Counted from the first letter of the stretch, positions 39,281-49,677 are shown. The stretch is 64,000 nt of DNA from Pseudomonadota bacterium (GCA_030145845.1 JAIXHJ010000005.1:124001-188000), one strand, 5' to 3'. Program-made: numbers and translations. Notes: generated by a model from the letters alone, not told the origin.

Positions 39281-39307
39281 CTTCATTTTTCACTGGCAGG
39301 CATCAGA

Positions 39308-39544
39308 TCAGGCCAGCCATTTTTCAATATCGGTACGGTGAGGAATGGAACCGCTGTGCACCACGGTTTCATCAATCACCACCGCCGGAGTCCGCATCAC
39401 ACCGTAACCCATAATGGCTTCCGGATTGGTTTCTTTCTGCAGATCAATATCAACGCCGCGCTCGGCAGCGATACCGGCAATGGCTTCCGCCGTTTTTTCA
39501 CACTTGGTACAGCCTGAGCCCAGAACTTTGATTGTTTTCATCAT
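39308..39544 (-). CDS. Small thioredoxin-family redox protein
   Basis: This 78-residue single thioredoxin-fold protein has the redox pair CTKC (Cys12 and Cys15) and the cis-Pro segment RTPAVVIDE. It belongs to the small redox-active thioredoxin group (MTH895/TM0996-like) that is commonly found beside YraQ/ArsP-type permeases. It starts 8 bases after the permease gene with GAGGGG before the ATG, so the two are cotranscribed. Confidence 0.9.
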   Translation of the reverse strand: MMKTIKVLGSGCTKCEKTAEAIAGIAAERGVDIDLQKETNPEAIMGYGVMRTPAVVIDETVVHSGSIPHRTDIEKWLA

Positions 39545-39552
39545 TCACCCCT

Positions 39553-40545
39553 CTACAGATACGGTGTTAAGGCATTAAAGATCCAGCCGACCAGCGTGAA
39601 CGCCAGCAGCAGCATCAGAAAAATCAGTGCCAGCAGACGCAGTTTCATCACCTGCTTAAGCAGAATAAACTCGGGAAAACTGGCGGCCACAGTACTCATA
39701 CAGAAAGCCAGTGTGGTGCCCACCGGCAATCCCTTGGTAATCAGACTTTCAATCACCGGAATAACCCCGGTGGCATTGGAATACAGCGGGATACCGGCCA
39801 GCACGGCCACCGGTACTGACCACCACTGACCTTCGCCCAGATAATCCGTGATCCAGTATTCCGGAACAAAACCGTGCAATGCCGCCCCAAGCCCGACACC
39901 GATGATGACCCATTTCCATACACGGCTGAAAATATCGCGGCTTTCATCCATGGCAAAGCGGTGACGTTCCCGCATGGTCATTTTTTCTTCCGGTACCGGG
40001 CTGCTGCTGAGGCTCTGTGCTTTAGCCCGCTCATAGGCTTTGGCTGCAAACGGCTGCAGCCAGCGTTCAGCCTGCAGCAGATGCAGTACCAGGCCACCCA
40101 GCATGCCCACCAGCATTCCCACCACAATATAGAGTACGGTGAATTTCCACCCCAACAGGCTGAGCAGCAGCAGCACCGCCACTTCATTGATCAGCGGTGA
40201 CGTCAGCAGAAAAGCCATGGTAATGCCGACCGGAATACCGGCCGAGGTAAAGCCAAGAAAAACCGGAATACTGGAGCAGGAACAGAAAGGCGTAATAGCG
40301 CCAAACGCTGAGCCCATCATCAGCCCCGCGCCGGGATGACGGCGGGCGAGAAAATCACGTACCCGCTCAACATTCAATGACGCGCGCAGCAGTGACACCA
40401 CATAAATCATCACCACCAGCAACACATAAATCTTGCTGACATCCTCAACAAAGAAATGCAGCGCATCACCGGTTTTACTGCCGGCGTCGAGACCGGCAAC
40501 CTGATAAACCAGCCAGTCGGCCAGCCAGGTAAAAACAGCAAACAT
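39553..40545 (-). CDS. Permease of the YraQ/ArsP (DUF318) family
   Basis: This 330-residue inner-membrane permease has about eight to ten hydrophobic helices and the family motif TPFCSCSSIPVFLGF with three clustered residues Cys-Ser-Cys near residue 88. LTSPLINEVAVLL and the later SNATGVIPVIESL are also typical. Some relatives export organoarsenicals; others are of unknown substrate. No ArsR-type regulator is beside it. It is paired with a thioredoxin-like redox protein. Confidence 0.88.
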   Translation of the reverse strand: MFAVFTWLADWLVYQVAGLDAGSKTGDALHFFVEDVSKIYVLLVVMIYVVSLLRASLNVERVRDFLARRHPGAGLMMGSAFGAITPFCSCSSIPVFLGFTSAGIPVGITMAFLLTSPLINEVAVLLLLSLLGWKFTVLYIVVGMLVGMLGGLVLHLLQAERWLQPFAAKAYERAKAQSLSSSPVPEEKMTMRERHRFAMDESRDIFSRVWKWVIIGVGLGAALHGFVPEYWITDYLGEGQWWSVPVAVLAGIPLYSNATGVIPVIESLITKGLPVGTTLAFCMSTVAASFPEFILLKQVMKLRLLALIFLMLLLAFTLVGWIFNALTPYL

Positions 40546-40609
40546 AGCCCACCCCTCTCAGTAATCTTTTTATTCTGGCAGATTCACCGAAAAACGGCGC
40601 TGACCTGCG

Positions 40610-41515
40610 TCACGGCTGTTTGTTTACAGTGCCGCGGTCCCGGGTCTGCTGCAGATCGCGGCACAGCTGTTCCGTGCCCAGCAGCAGGCGCGGTGTCGGC
40701 CGGTGCAGCAGATCGGGATGGATGTGATACAGGCTGTCGGTTTTCACCGCACTGAGCCCGGCATAACGGCGCCAGTTATCCAGCCATTCCGGCCGGCTTT
40801 CGCCCATACCACTGGCCACAATGACCTGAGGATCGGCGACCAGCACCGCCTCAATACTCACCTGTGGCGAAGCCATCGGCAGGCCGGCAAAAATATTCAC
40901 CCCACCACACAGCTCGATCGCGCGCGAAATAAAGGTTGATCCGTTCTGTGTCAGCAACGGGTCATGCCAGACCTGATAAAACACCGTCAGTGTTGTCCGC
41001 CCCTGATACTGACTACGCAACTGAGCGGTTTTTTCCCGCATCGCCTGCGCCGCCTGCCGCCCCTGTTCAGCGTGTCCGCTGATCTGTCCGAGGCGTTCCA
41101 GATTGACCGCAATGTCTTCAAAGGTGTTGGGGTCAGAGGCAAACAGGGTCATGCCCAGCTGCTGCAGACGATGCAATTCGCGCTGATTATTGCCTTCCGG
41201 CCAGGCAATAATCAGATCCGGCTGCAGGGCGATAATGGCTTCAATATTCAGACCGCTGTAACCGCCGATGCGGGGAATATTTTTCGCCTGCGGCGGATAA
41301 TCCGAATACTCCACCGCACCAACGATCTGCTCACCGGCACCAACGGCAAACAGCAATTCGGTGGCATGTGGCATCAGACTGATAATACGTTGTGCCGGCT
41401 GCTGCAGGCGGTGCTCCACACCGGCATCATCCTGCACGCGGAATTCCGTAGCGGCGCAGACCAGCTGCGTGGCACCGATTAAAAATAAAAACGCAATAAA
41501 ACGGTTCACATACAC
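40610..41515 (-). CDS. btuF: Cobalamin ABC transporter periplasmic binding protein BtuF-like
   Basis: This 301-residue periplasmic protein of the helical-backbone binding family captures vitamin B12 or cobinamide. It has a signal peptide ending near CAATEF, the N-lobe with RIISLMPHATELLFAVGAG and VGAVEYSDYPPQAK, and IGGYSGLNIEAIIALQPDLI. Its 5' end overlaps cobD by 10 bases, within a cobalamin salvage group. No btuC or btuD lies in the window. Confidence 0.88.
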   Translation of the reverse strand: MYVNRFIAFLFLIGATQLVCAATEFRVQDDAGVEHRLQQPAQRIISLMPHATELLFAVGAGEQIVGAVEYSDYPPQAKNIPRIGGYSGLNIEAIIALQPDLIIAWPEGNNQRELHRLQQLGMTLFASDPNTFEDIAVNLERLGQISGHAEQGRQAAQAMREKTAQLRSQYQGRTTLTVFYQVWHDPLLTQNGSTFISRAIELCGGVNIFAGLPMASPQVSIEAVLVADPQVIVASGMGESRPEWLDNWRRYAGLSAVKTDSLYHIHPDLLHRPTPRLLLGTEQLCRDLQQTRDRGTVNKQP

Positions 41516-42543
41516 TCCTGGTCAGGGGTCAGGGAAATCAGCGCCTGCTGCAGCCGCAGCCAGCCCTGCTCCGAAGCTGGCAGTCCAATACGCAGCCGCA
41601 GCTGCTGTGCGAACAGGCGGGTCCATATTTTCTGTTGCGCCAGCTGACGTTGCCAGTCTGCCGCCTGCGGCGACTGCAGCGTGATAAACAGCTCGGTTTT
41701 ACCGGCCAGTGGTAAGCCACGGCACAGACTCTGCAGCCGCTCCCCAGCCCGTTGCAGACGCATTCGCTGCTGCTGCTGCCAGTCATGATCAGCCAGCGCG
41801 CGGGCGGCAATCACCTGCGCCGGGCCACTGACCGCCCACGGTCCGCAGATCTGTGCCAGCCGCTGACGTAACGGTGCCGCCGCAAAAACAAAGCCGATGC
41901 GCAAACCGGCCAGACCAAAAAACTTACCCGGTGAACGCAGCACCAGCAGATTATCCGCCGGCCGCTGCCGCAGCAGACTGTGGCGGTCATCGCAGTCGGC
42001 AAAGGTCTCATCCACCAGCAGCCAGCCCTGACGGCTGTGCAATCTGTCCGCCCAGCGCAGCAGTTCGGCGGCGGTAAAGCGTTCGCCACCGGGATTTCCG
42101 GGATTCACCAGCACCAGCATATCCGGCAACGGGCCATCGTTATCCAGCGCCGTGCGGATTGTGGCTGCGGATTGTTCATGCACCTCATGGCCGGCATTCT
42201 GCCAGCTCAGCCGGTGCTCACCATAAGTGCCTTTTAACACCCACACCAGCCCATGACCGAAACACAGCGGCAACTGCCGGATCGCCGCCTGACTGCCGGC
42301 CACCGTCAGCGCCTCGCGGCCGTAATAGCCGCGCACCGCGGCAGCCAGCTGTTCATCCGCAGCCGGCAGGGCATGCACTGCAGCCACAGGGAGCGTCAGC
42401 GGGTTTTCCTCATACCAGCTGAAGGGACTGATGCCGGTCGACAGATCAAGCCATTCGCTGGCATCGCCCCCATAAGCGTCGATGGCCTGCTGCAGATTAC
42501 CGCCATGAGCCGCAAGCGCTGGTGCGGTTGCCGCCAGTTTCAT
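41506..42543 (-). CDS. cobD: Threonine-phosphate decarboxylase
   Basis: This PLP enzyme makes (R)-1-amino-2-propanol phosphate, the linker of cobalamin's nucleotide loop. The 345 residues start MKLAATAPALAAHGGNLQ, with an aminotransferase class I fold, the substrate region VLVNPGNPGGE and the PLP-lysine segment SPGKFFGLAGLRIGF. ATG 42543 overlaps the cbiB stop by 4 bases; longer upstream frames are not family-like. It works with CbiB and CobQ encoded next to it. Confidence 0.93.
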   Translation of the reverse strand: MKLAATAPALAAHGGNLQQAIDAYGGDASEWLDLSTGISPFSWYEENPLTLPVAAVHALPAADEQLAAAVRGYYGREALTVAGSQAAIRQLPLCFGHGLVWVLKGTYGEHRLSWQNAGHEVHEQSAATIRTALDNDGPLPDMLVLVNPGNPGGERFTAAELLRWADRLHSRQGWLLVDETFADCDDRHSLLRQRPADNLLVLRSPGKFFGLAGLRIGFVFAAAPLRQRLAQICGPWAVSGPAQVIAARALADHDWQQQQRMRLQRAGERLQSLCRGLPLAGKTELFITLQSPQAADWQRQLAQQKIWTRLFAQQLRLRIGLPASEQGWLRLQQALISLTPDQECM

Positions 42544-43532
42544 ATCAGTACCGGAAAAATAATCAGCAGTGCTGCGCACCAGAACAGAAAAAACAGCCAT
42601 AAAGCACAACGCACCAGCGTCAGTGCCCGGGGAATATCCGCTGCCTGCGCCGGCCGGCCACAGCCCATCTGCGGTTTATTTTTCCATTCACCGTGATAAC
42701 AGGCCCGTTCACTGAGGCGCACCTGCAGCGCGCCAGCGCCACTGGTCATAACCGGACCGCCGTTAGGACTGGCACACTGACCTGCCTGACGGCGCCAGCA
42801 ATGCCAGGCTGAAGTAAGGTTGCGGCCAGCACACAGGGTGAAACAAAGCGCCGTCAGCCGCGCCGGCCAGAACGCCAGCAGATCATCCAGCCGGGCCGCC
42901 GCGCGGCCAAAATGCCGGTAACGTTCGTTGCGGTAACCCCACATGGCATCCAGCGTATTGACCCAGCGGTGCAGCAGTGCCGGCAGCGCGCCAAGAAAAG
43001 CAACGCCGAGAGCAAACCAGAACAGGGAAACGAACAGTGCATCCGCACTGTTTTCCAGCGCGCTTTCAATCGCCGCCTGTGACACTTCATCGTCATTCAG
43101 CTGGCCGGTGTCACGGCTGACAATCCAGCTGAGTTTTTCACGCGCAGCCGGCAGATCGTTTGCCTGCAGTGCCTGATACACCGCCAGTACATGCTGCTGC
43201 AGGCTCTGCCAGCCGATGCAGGACCACAGAATCACGATCTGCAGCAGCAGCCACAGCCAGAACGCCTGTTGCCACAGGAACAGATTAAGCAGCAGAATCA
43301 GCAGCAGCGGTGACAGCGCAGCCAGCAACGCCAGCAGACCACGCGCAATGTTGTGCCGGCTGGCGCGGTGGTTCAGGCGCTTTTCAAGCCACTGAGCCCA
43401 GTGCCCGAATAGCACCAGCGGATGAAAACGCTGCGGTTCTGCCAGCACATAATCCAGCAGCAGAGCCGCCAGTGCAGCCGGCGGCAGCAACATAACAGAG
43501 TGAAGAAAAAATCCCGGATCCGCAGACATCAT
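42540..43532 (-). CDS. cbiB: Adenosylcobinamide-phosphate synthase
   Basis: This inner-membrane enzyme attaches aminopropanol (phosphate) to adenosylcobyric acid. The 330 residues have several hydrophobic segments and the family signatures DYVLAEPQRFHPLVLFG, SRDTGQLNDDEVSQAAIESA and the C-terminal SPNGGPVMTSGAGALQVRL. It is divergent from cobQ across 39 bases and coupled to cobD. Confidence 0.95.
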   Translation of the reverse strand: MMSADPGFFLHSVMLLPPAALAALLLDYVLAEPQRFHPLVLFGHWAQWLEKRLNHRASRHNIARGLLALLAALSPLLLILLLNLFLWQQAFWLWLLLQIVILWSCIGWQSLQQHVLAVYQALQANDLPAAREKLSWIVSRDTGQLNDDEVSQAAIESALENSADALFVSLFWFALGVAFLGALPALLHRWVNTLDAMWGYRNERYRHFGRAAARLDDLLAFWPARLTALCFTLCAGRNLTSAWHCWRRQAGQCASPNGGPVMTSGAGALQVRLSERACYHGEWKNKPQMGCGRPAQAADIPRALTLVRCALWLFFLFWCAALLIIFPVLI

Positions 43533-43571
43533 GATTTACAATGGGCGTAAATAAAGCGCCGAGTTTACCAG

Positions 43572-45077
43572 ATGTCCGACCGCAACTCCCCCGTTCTGCA
43601 ATGCCTGACTGCCCGCCGGCAACAGACACTGATGATTCAGGGAACCACTTCCGATGCCGGAAAAAGCACGCTGGTGTGTGCCCTCGGGCGGATATTTGCC
43701 GATGCCGGCTGCCGCGTCCTGCCATTCAAACCACAGAATATGGCACTGAACAGTGCAGTCACTGCTGACGGCGGCGAAATCGGCCGCGCCCAGGCGCTGC
43801 AGGCGCTGGCCTGCCGGGCCGGGGCGCATACCGATATGAATCCGGTATTACTGAAACCCTCCAGTGACTGCGGCAGCCAGGTGATTATTCAGGGCAAGGC
43901 CATCGGCAACCTGCCGGCACGGGATTACAGTGCCTATAAACAAACGGCATTTAATGCGGTGCTGGAATCCTACCGCCGCCTGCAGCAACGCAGTGATTTT
44001 ATTCTGGTCGAGGGCGCCGGCAGCCCGGCAGAAATCAATCTGCGGGAAAATGATATTGCCAATATGGGCTTCGCCGAAGCCGTTGACTGTCCGGTAATCC
44101 TGATCGCTGATATTGACCGCGGCGGTGTGTTTGCTCATCTGACCGGCACGCTTGACTGCCTCAGTCACAGTGAACAGCAGCGGGTGATCGGTTTTGTCAT
44201 CAACCGCTTCCGCGGTGATATTTCCCTGCTGCAGTCCGGCCTCGACTGGCTGGAAGAAAAAACCGGCAAACCGGTGCTGGGGGTTCTGCCCTACCTGCAC
44301 GGTCTTTATCTGGATGCAGAAGATTCTGTCAGCCTGCAACAGCAACATAACCGTGACACGCAGGCATTCACCGTCGTAGTGCCTGTGTTACCACGTATCA
44401 GCAACCATAATGATTTCGATGCCCTCCGTGTTCACCCCGACGTTAATCTGATCATGGTCGGTCCCGGACAGAATCCGCCAGCGGCGGACCTGGTGATTCT
44501 GCCGGGCTCGAAAAACACCCGTGCCGACCTGGCATGGCTGCAAAAAGAAAATGCCGGCTGGCGGGAATATTTACTCAGGCACCTGCGTTATGGAGGTAAA
44601 TTAATGGGTATCTGCGGTGGCCTGCAGATGCTCGGGCTCAGTATCAGTGACCCGGACGGCAGTGAAGATAAAGCCGGCTGCAGTGAAGGATTTGGATTAC
44701 TGCCACTGCATACGGAATTAAAGCGTCAGAAAATTCTGCGTCAGGTGAAGGGAAGTCTGACCTTGCCTCCCCAGAAAGAGGTACCTATTCAGGGGTATGA
44801 AATTCACAGTGGAATTACCACAGCGGAAGGCTTAACAGAAACCGGCTGCGGCTGGTTGTCTGCAGACGAACAGATTTTTGCCACCTACTGGCACGGACTG
44901 ATGGATACCCCGGAAGCCCTGCAGAGCATTCTGCAATGGGCCGGTTTACACAGTAAAAAAACGGTAAGTTATGATTCGGTAAGGGAACAGCAGATCGCGC
45001 GCCTCGCAGAAACGACGCAGAAATCACTGCAGTGGGAAAAAATAACGGACGCACTGCAACATTTTTACAACAGATAG
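43572..45077 (+). CDS. cobQ: Cobyric acid synthase
   Basis: CobQ (CbiP) amidates four side chains of adenosylcobyrinate diamide with glutamine. The 501 residues have an N-terminal dethiobiotin-synthase-like ATPase ([20 protein letters not shown]) and a C-terminal class I amidotransferase-like domain with [12 protein letters not shown] and [10 protein letters not shown]. Length is normal. No cobalamin riboswitch could be recognised in the 39-base gap to cbiB. Confidence 0.96.
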   Translation: MSDRNSPVLQCLTARRQQTLMIQGTTSDAGKSTLVCALGRIFADAGCRVLPFKPQNMALNSAVTADGGEIGRAQALQALACRAGAHTDMNPVLLKPSSDCGSQVIIQGKAIGNLPARDYSAYKQTAFNAVLESYRRLQQRSDFILVEGAGSPAEINLRENDIANMGFAEAVDCPVILIADIDRGGVFAHLTGTLDCLSHSEQQRVIGFVINRFRGDISLLQSGLDWLEEKTGKPVLGVLPYLHGLYLDAEDSVSLQQQHNRDTQAFTVVVPVLPRISNHNDFDALRVHPDVNLIMVGPGQNPPAADLVILPGSKNTRADLAWLQKENAGWREYLLRHLRYGGKLMGICGGLQMLGLSISDPDGSEDKAGCSEGFGLLPLHTELKRQKILRQVKGSLTLPPQKEVPIQGYEIHSGITTAEGLTETGCGWLSADEQIFATYWHGLMDTPEALQSILQWAGLHSKKTVSYDSVREQQIARLAETTQKSLQWEKITDALQHFYNR

Positions 45078-45178
45078 ATATTACTTTCCCAACAAATGCA
45101 CTTTGCAATATTTCTGTCATCTGAGTACTCTTCGCAGCCTCTCCAGAATGACGATTCATATAATTTAGGTACAGCGTA

Positions 45179-45571
45179 ATGAGTGATGCCGACCGGGTAT
45201 TCCAGAGCTATGGGCGGAGCTGCAATAACCCTGCGTTTTATGAGGACTTCTACAATAACTTTATGCAGAAGTCACCGGAAATCCGCGCCATGTTTGTCAA
45301 CACCAACATGGAAGCACAGCGTGCCCTGCTGCGTGGCGGAATTATGTGGCTGGTGATGCATGCCCGTGGTCTGCCGGATACTAAAATCCGCGCCTTGGGT
45401 GAAAGTCACAGCCGCGATAAAATGAATATTAATCCGATGTACTACGGTATGTGGGTTGATGCACTGATGGAAACGCTGCAGAAATACGATACGGAATTTT
45501 CTGCCGACCTTGAACAGTGCTGGCGCCGGTCTCTCCGCCCTGCCATTGAAATGATTCAGAGCATGTACTGA
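45179..45571 (+). CDS. Single-domain globin
   Basis: This 130-residue haem protein has the globin pattern: F24 and Y28 in the B/C region, GGIMWLVMHARG in helix E, and the likely proximal histidine His77 in LGESHSRDKMNI. Short globins of this kind bind oxygen or nitric oxide. A TATAAT-like box about 20 bases upstream (near 45155) suggests its own promoter. The function is not known; it converges on an AraC-type regulator with only 4 bases between stops. Confidence 0.85.
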   Translation: MSDADRVFQSYGRSCNNPAFYEDFYNNFMQKSPEIRAMFVNTNMEAQRALLRGGIMWLVMHARGLPDTKIRALGESHSRDKMNINPMYYGMWVDALMETLQKYDTEFSADLEQCWRRSLRPAIEMIQSMY

Positions 45572-45575
45572 AACA

Positions 45576-46571
45576 TTATTTTCTGTGTTGTCTGCGCCAC
45601 ACCCGTGGCGCACAACCATGCAGGCGACGGAATGCCCGGCTGAAAGCACTGACATCGGTATAACCCAGTGCTGCCGACAATAAGGTAATATCCATATCCG
45701 ACGCTGACAGATGCCAGCAGGCAGCCTTGTCGCGTACTCCGTTGACCAGATCCCGGAACACCACACCCTGCTGTTGAAGCCGGCGCTGCAATGTCCGTGG
45801 CTGCAGATTCATCAGTGCGGCGATATGCGGCAGTGAATGCTGCTGCAGCCCCATCGTCTGCATAATCAGGGTTGCCACCTGCTGCACCAGATCATCTTCA
45901 TCGGCCTGCAACAGCCGCCGCAGAAAATCATCCGTCGCCGTGCTGTCGCCCCGGATCAGTACCGGGCGCTGCAGAATATCGTTTGCCAGCAGCAGCTGAT
46001 CCTGCTCCTGATCAAAGACCACCTCAGCAGCAAAAAAGCGCCGGTAGACGCGCAGCGGATGCAGTGGCCGGTGGGCAAATTCCACCCGCAGCGGGCGGAT
46101 ATCCTCCCCACCCAACAGACAGGTCAGGCGGTAACAGTTGGCCATCGCCAGTTCATGATACTGACGGGCATCCAGCCCGGTGTAACAGTGCTCATAGCGT
46201 TGCACAGCCACCGCCTGCGGATGCAGCCGCAGGCGCCAGTGCTCCGTGCGGTTATGCAGGGCCATATAGCGCTGCACCGCCGTAAATGCCTGCTGCAGAT
46301 TCTGATGCCGGGGTAAAAAATGCCCCAGCACACCCAATACTTCCAGCCCCTGACGCCCGGCCAGCTGCAGGCCGATACTTTCCAGCCCGGAACACGTTGC
46401 CGTCAGATTCAGTAAGCGCACCAGTGTACTGACCGGCATCATCGCGTCCGGGTGCTGCAGGGCATCCGCCGCCAGCCCGGCCTGGTGCAATAACGCCAGG
46501 GGATCGTGCCCCGCCTCACTGACCAGCGGCAGAAAGCCTGTCAGAGCACCGTATCTGACCTGATACTCCAT
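45576..46571 (-). CDS. AraC-family transcriptional regulator
   Basis: This 331-residue regulator has an N-terminal arabinose-binding-like (PF12625-type) sensory domain and a C-terminal double helix-turn-helix (HSLPHIAALMNLQPRTLQRR and LLSAALGYTDVSAFSRAFRR). The ATG at 46571 follows AGGAGG at an ideal distance. It is divergent from the D-aminoacylase-like gene across about 90 bases and probably controls it, as OruR-like regulators commonly do with neighbours. Confidence 0.92.
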   Translation of the reverse strand: MEYQVRYGALTGFLPLVSEAGHDPLALLHQAGLAADALQHPDAMMPVSTLVRLLNLTATCSGLESIGLQLAGRQGLEVLGVLGHFLPRHQNLQQAFTAVQRYMALHNRTEHWRLRLHPQAVAVQRYEHCYTGLDARQYHELAMANCYRLTCLLGGEDIRPLRVEFAHRPLHPLRVYRRFFAAEVVFDQEQDQLLLANDILQRPVLIRGDSTATDDFLRRLLQADEDDLVQQVATLIMQTMGLQQHSLPHIAALMNLQPRTLQRRLQQQGVVFRDLVNGVRDKAACWHLSASDMDITLLSAALGYTDVSAFSRAFRRLHGCAPRVWRRQHRK

Positions 46572-46661
46572 CTGTCCTCCTGTCATAAAATGACAAGTTT
46601 TTCTCCTGATCAGGATCTAACCTGAATCGGCTCACAATAACAACAACACTCAGGCAGACTC

Positions 46662-48422
46662 ATGAAACACTTCGATATTGCCATTAATAATGGCCTCTAT
46701 TTCGACGGCAGCCCCGACACACCAGCCCGCATCTGCAGCCTTGGCATTATCGCCGGGCGCATTGCTGAAATCCGCGACCTGCCCTTTCCTTCCGATGCCG
46801 CTGAACAGCTTATAGACGCCGAAGGGCACTGGGTGACTCCCGGTTTTATCGACACTCATACCCACTATGATGCCGAGCTGATTGCCGCGCCGTCACTGTC
46901 GGAATCCGTACGCCACGGCGTCACCACCGTACTGGTCGGCAGCTGCAGCCTGAGCATGGTATGCAGCGACACGGAGGACGCCTCTGATATTTTCACCCGT
47001 GTGGAAACCGTACCGCGGGATAAAGTCCTGCCCATCCTGAGACAACACAAAAACTGGAACAGCCCGGCCAGCTGGCTGCAGTTTGTAAAGCAGCAGCCAC
47101 TGGGGGCCAATCTGGTATCCATGCTGGGTCACAGCGATCTGCGCGTGGCCGTCATGGGCCTGCACCGCGCCACGGACCGCAAAGAATTACCGACCGAAAC
47201 AGAAATGCAGCGGATGGAAGCCATTCTGGAAGAAGCCATGCAACTCGGCTTTGTTGGCCTGTCGACCATGTGTCTGAAGTGGGACAAGGTGGACGGCGAC
47301 CGCGAATGGTCGAAAAGTCTGCCCAGCACTTACGCCCGCTGGCAGGAGGTTCGCCGCCTGAACAGAATATTGCGCCGTTATAACCGTATTCATCAGGGTG
47401 CTCCCAACGCCGCCAATCCGTTGCAGATTTTCGATTACATCGGTCAGGCCATCGCGCCGTTCGGCCAGCCACTGAAAACCACCCTGATTTCCATGCTGGA
47501 TTTAAAAGGTAACCCAACAGTGCGCCCGATGGCCGCACTGGTTGCCTGGTTCACCAACCTGCTGGGCGGTAACTTCCGCTGGCAGCTGCTGCCGACGCCC
47601 TTTAAAGTCTATGCCGACGGCATTGATGTGGTGCTGTTTGAAGAATTCGGTGCCGGTGAAATGGCGCTTGACCTGAAAACACAGATGGAACGCAACGAAT
47701 TATTCCGCGATCAGGAATACCGCCGCACCTTCCGTAAATTCTATAAACAGAAACTGTCACCACGGGTCTGGCAACGCGACTTTGCCGACGCCGTCATTCT
47801 CGGCTGCCCGGATAACACTCTTGTTGGCCGTAACTTTGCTGAAATAGCTGAACAACGTGGCATTCATGTAGTCGATCTGTTCCTCGACCTGATGGTTGAG
47901 CATGGCCGCGATTTACGCTGGTACACGGTTATCGGTAATCACCGCGCCGAACGGCTGAAAGCTATGGTACGCAACCCGGATACCCTGATCACCTTCTCCG
48001 ATGCCGGCGCTCATATCCGTAATATGGCGTTTTATAATCTGCCGCTGCGTTTTCTCAAACTGATTAAAGAGAGTATCGACAGCGGTGACCCGGTGATGTC
48101 GGCAGAAAAAGCGGTCTGGCGGTTATCCGGCGAACAGGCCGACTGGTTCGGTATTGATGCCGGTTATATCCGCCAGGGTGACCGTGCAGACATCTGCATT
48201 ATCAATCCGGCACATTTCAGCCAGAATCTGGAACTGGAACACTGGGCCGAAATGCAGAACTTTGACGGCCTGCAGCGCATGGTCAACCGTAACCCCGGCG
48301 TGGTGCCGTGGGTCATTATTAACGGCCGCATTGCGGTGAATAACGAAGTGGTGGTACCTGAACTGGGTAATGAGCGTGGTTTTGGCCAGTTTTTAGCCGC
48401 GCAGGAATTCCGCACCGGATAA
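46662..48422 (+). CDS. Amidohydrolase, N-acyl-D-amino-acid deacylase-like
   Basis: This 586-residue metal-dependent hydrolase of the D-aminoacylase/dihydroorotase-like group splits N-acyl groups from D-amino acids or related amides. The metal site is visible: His66 and His68 (DTHTHYD), Cys95 (VGSCSLS), GHSDLR and the late Asp in TFSDAGAHIRN. It has no signal peptide. It is longer than typical D-aminoacylases (about 480-500), with an insertion between residues 200 and 340. The true substrate is unknown. A divergent AraC regulator flanks it. Confidence 0.88.
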   Translation: MKHFDIAINNGLYFDGSPDTPARICSLGIIAGRIAEIRDLPFPSDAAEQLIDAEGHWVTPGFIDTHTHYDAELIAAPSLSESVRHGVTTVLVGSCSLSMVCSDTEDASDIFTRVETVPRDKVLPILRQHKNWNSPASWLQFVKQQPLGANLVSMLGHSDLRVAVMGLHRATDRKELPTETEMQRMEAILEEAMQLGFVGLSTMCLKWDKVDGDREWSKSLPSTYARWQEVRRLNRILRRYNRIHQGAPNAANPLQIFDYIGQAIAPFGQPLKTTLISMLDLKGNPTVRPMAALVAWFTNLLGGNFRWQLLPTPFKVYADGIDVVLFEEFGAGEMALDLKTQMERNELFRDQEYRRTFRKFYKQKLSPRVWQRDFADAVILGCPDNTLVGRNFAEIAEQRGIHVVDLFLDLMVEHGRDLRWYTVIGNHRAERLKAMVRNPDTLITFSDAGAHIRNMAFYNLPLRFLKLIKESIDSGDPVMSAEKAVWRLSGEQADWFGIDAGYIRQGDRADICIINPAHFSQNLELEHWAEMQNFDGLQRMVNRNPGVVPWVIINGRIAVNNEVVVPELGNERGFGQFLAAQEFRTG

Positions 48423-48448
48423 ACATGCTTACCCGGCCGTTCAGCCAC

Positions 48449-48475
48449 AAAAAAAGCGCCCGCAGGCGCTTTTTA
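48449..48475. terminator. Bidirectional terminator
   Basis: AAAAAGCGCC and GGCGCTTTTT pair around CGCA. It lies between the amidohydrolase gene and the convergent oadB. Confidence 0.9.
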
Positions 48476-48492
48476 TACAGCTGAAGTCATTA

Positions 48493-49665
48493 TCATCCGA
48501 AGAAGGAAATCATGACCCCGGCTGCCACTGCGGAACCAATCACACCCGCCACGTTCGGGCCCATGGCGTGCATCAGCAGGAAGTTCTGCGGGTTGGCATC
48601 CAGGCCCACCTTATTCGATACCCGTGCTGCCATCGGCACCGCGGAAACACCGGCGGAACCAATCAACGGGTTGATCGGGGTTTTCGACATTTTATTCATC
48701 GCTTTGGCCATCAGGACGCCAGCTGCAGTACCTACGCAGAAAGCCAGCATACCCAGCACCAGAATGAACAGAGTATCGGCGTTCAGGAATTTATCCGCGC
48801 TCATTTTTGAGCCCACGCCCAGCCCCAGGAAAATGGTGACGACGTTGATCAATGCATTCTGAGCCGTATCACTCAGGCGATCAACCACACCGGATTCCTT
48901 CATCAGGTTACCGAAACAGAACATCCCCAGCAGCGGGGCTGCCGATGGCAACAGCAGTGCCACCAGTACCAGCAGAGAAATCGGGAAAATGATTTTCTCA
49001 GCTTTGGATACTTCACGCAGCTGGCTCATCTGAATCTTACGTTCTTCTTTTGTGGTCAGTGCTTTCATAATCGGCGGCTGGATCATTGGCACCAGCGCCA
49101 TATAGGAATATGCAGCAACCGCAATCGCACCCAGCAGTTCCGGCGCCAGCTTCGATGCAATAAAGATCGAAGTCGGACCGTCCGCACCACCGATAATACC
49201 GATGGCCGCAGCCTGCTGCATGGTGAAGTCCATAATACCGGCATCGGTCAGCGCAGCAGCGCCGAACAGAGTACCGAAGATACCGAACTGAGCCGCGGCA
49301 CCGAGCAGCAGGGTTTTCGGGTTAGCCAGCAGCGGACCGAAGTCCGTCATGGCGCCCACACCCATAAAGATCAGCAGCGGGAACAGACCGGTTTCGATAC
49401 CAGCATGGTAAATGTAATACAGCAGACCAGCCGGCGATTCGACGTGACCATGTGCATCAATCACAGGCGCGGCATAAAAACCCGCGCCCGGAATATTGAC
49501 GAAGATGGTACCGACGGCAATCGGCAGCAGCAGCAGAGGCTCGAACTGAAACTTCGGATGGATTGCCAGAAACAGCAGCAGACAGCCGACGATGATCATC
49601 GCCAGCTGGCCTACTTCCATCTGGTACAGACCGCTATCGTGCCAGAGGTTAATCAGACTGTGCAT
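48493..49665 (-). CDS. oadB: Sodium-pumping oxaloacetate decarboxylase beta subunit
   Basis: OadB is the membrane subunit that decarboxylates carboxybiotin and pumps sodium out. The 390 residues have nine or more hydrophobic segments and the functional segments [18 protein letters not shown] and [17 protein letters not shown]. Length is that of the shorter OadB type. It is the last gene of oadGAB, 12 bases after oadA. Confidence 0.96.
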   Translation of the reverse strand: MHSLINLWHDSGLYQMEVGQLAMIIVGCLLLFLAIHPKFQFEPLLLLPIAVGTIFVNIPGAGFYAAPVIDAHGHVESPAGLLYYIYHAGIETGLFPLLIFMGVGAMTDFGPLLANPKTLLLGAAAQFGIFGTLFGAAALTDAGIMDFTMQQAAAIGIIGGADGPTSIFIASKLAPELLGAIAVAAYSYMALVPMIQPPIMKALTTKEERKIQMSQLREVSKAEKIIFPISLLVLVALLLPSAAPLLGMFCFGNLMKESGVVDRLSDTAQNALINVVTIFLGLGVGSKMSADKFLNADTLFILVLGMLAFCVGTAAGVLMAKAMNKMSKTPINPLIGSAGVSAVPMAARVSNKVGLDANPQNFLLMHAMGPNVAGVIGSAVAAGVMISFFG

Positions 49666-49677
49666 GATTGACCTCCC

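Noticed and set aside
43533-43571. Cobalamin riboswitch between cbiB and cobQ
   Set aside because: The gap is only 39 bases, far too short for a B12 riboswitch, and no B12-box was seen near the other cobalamin genes.
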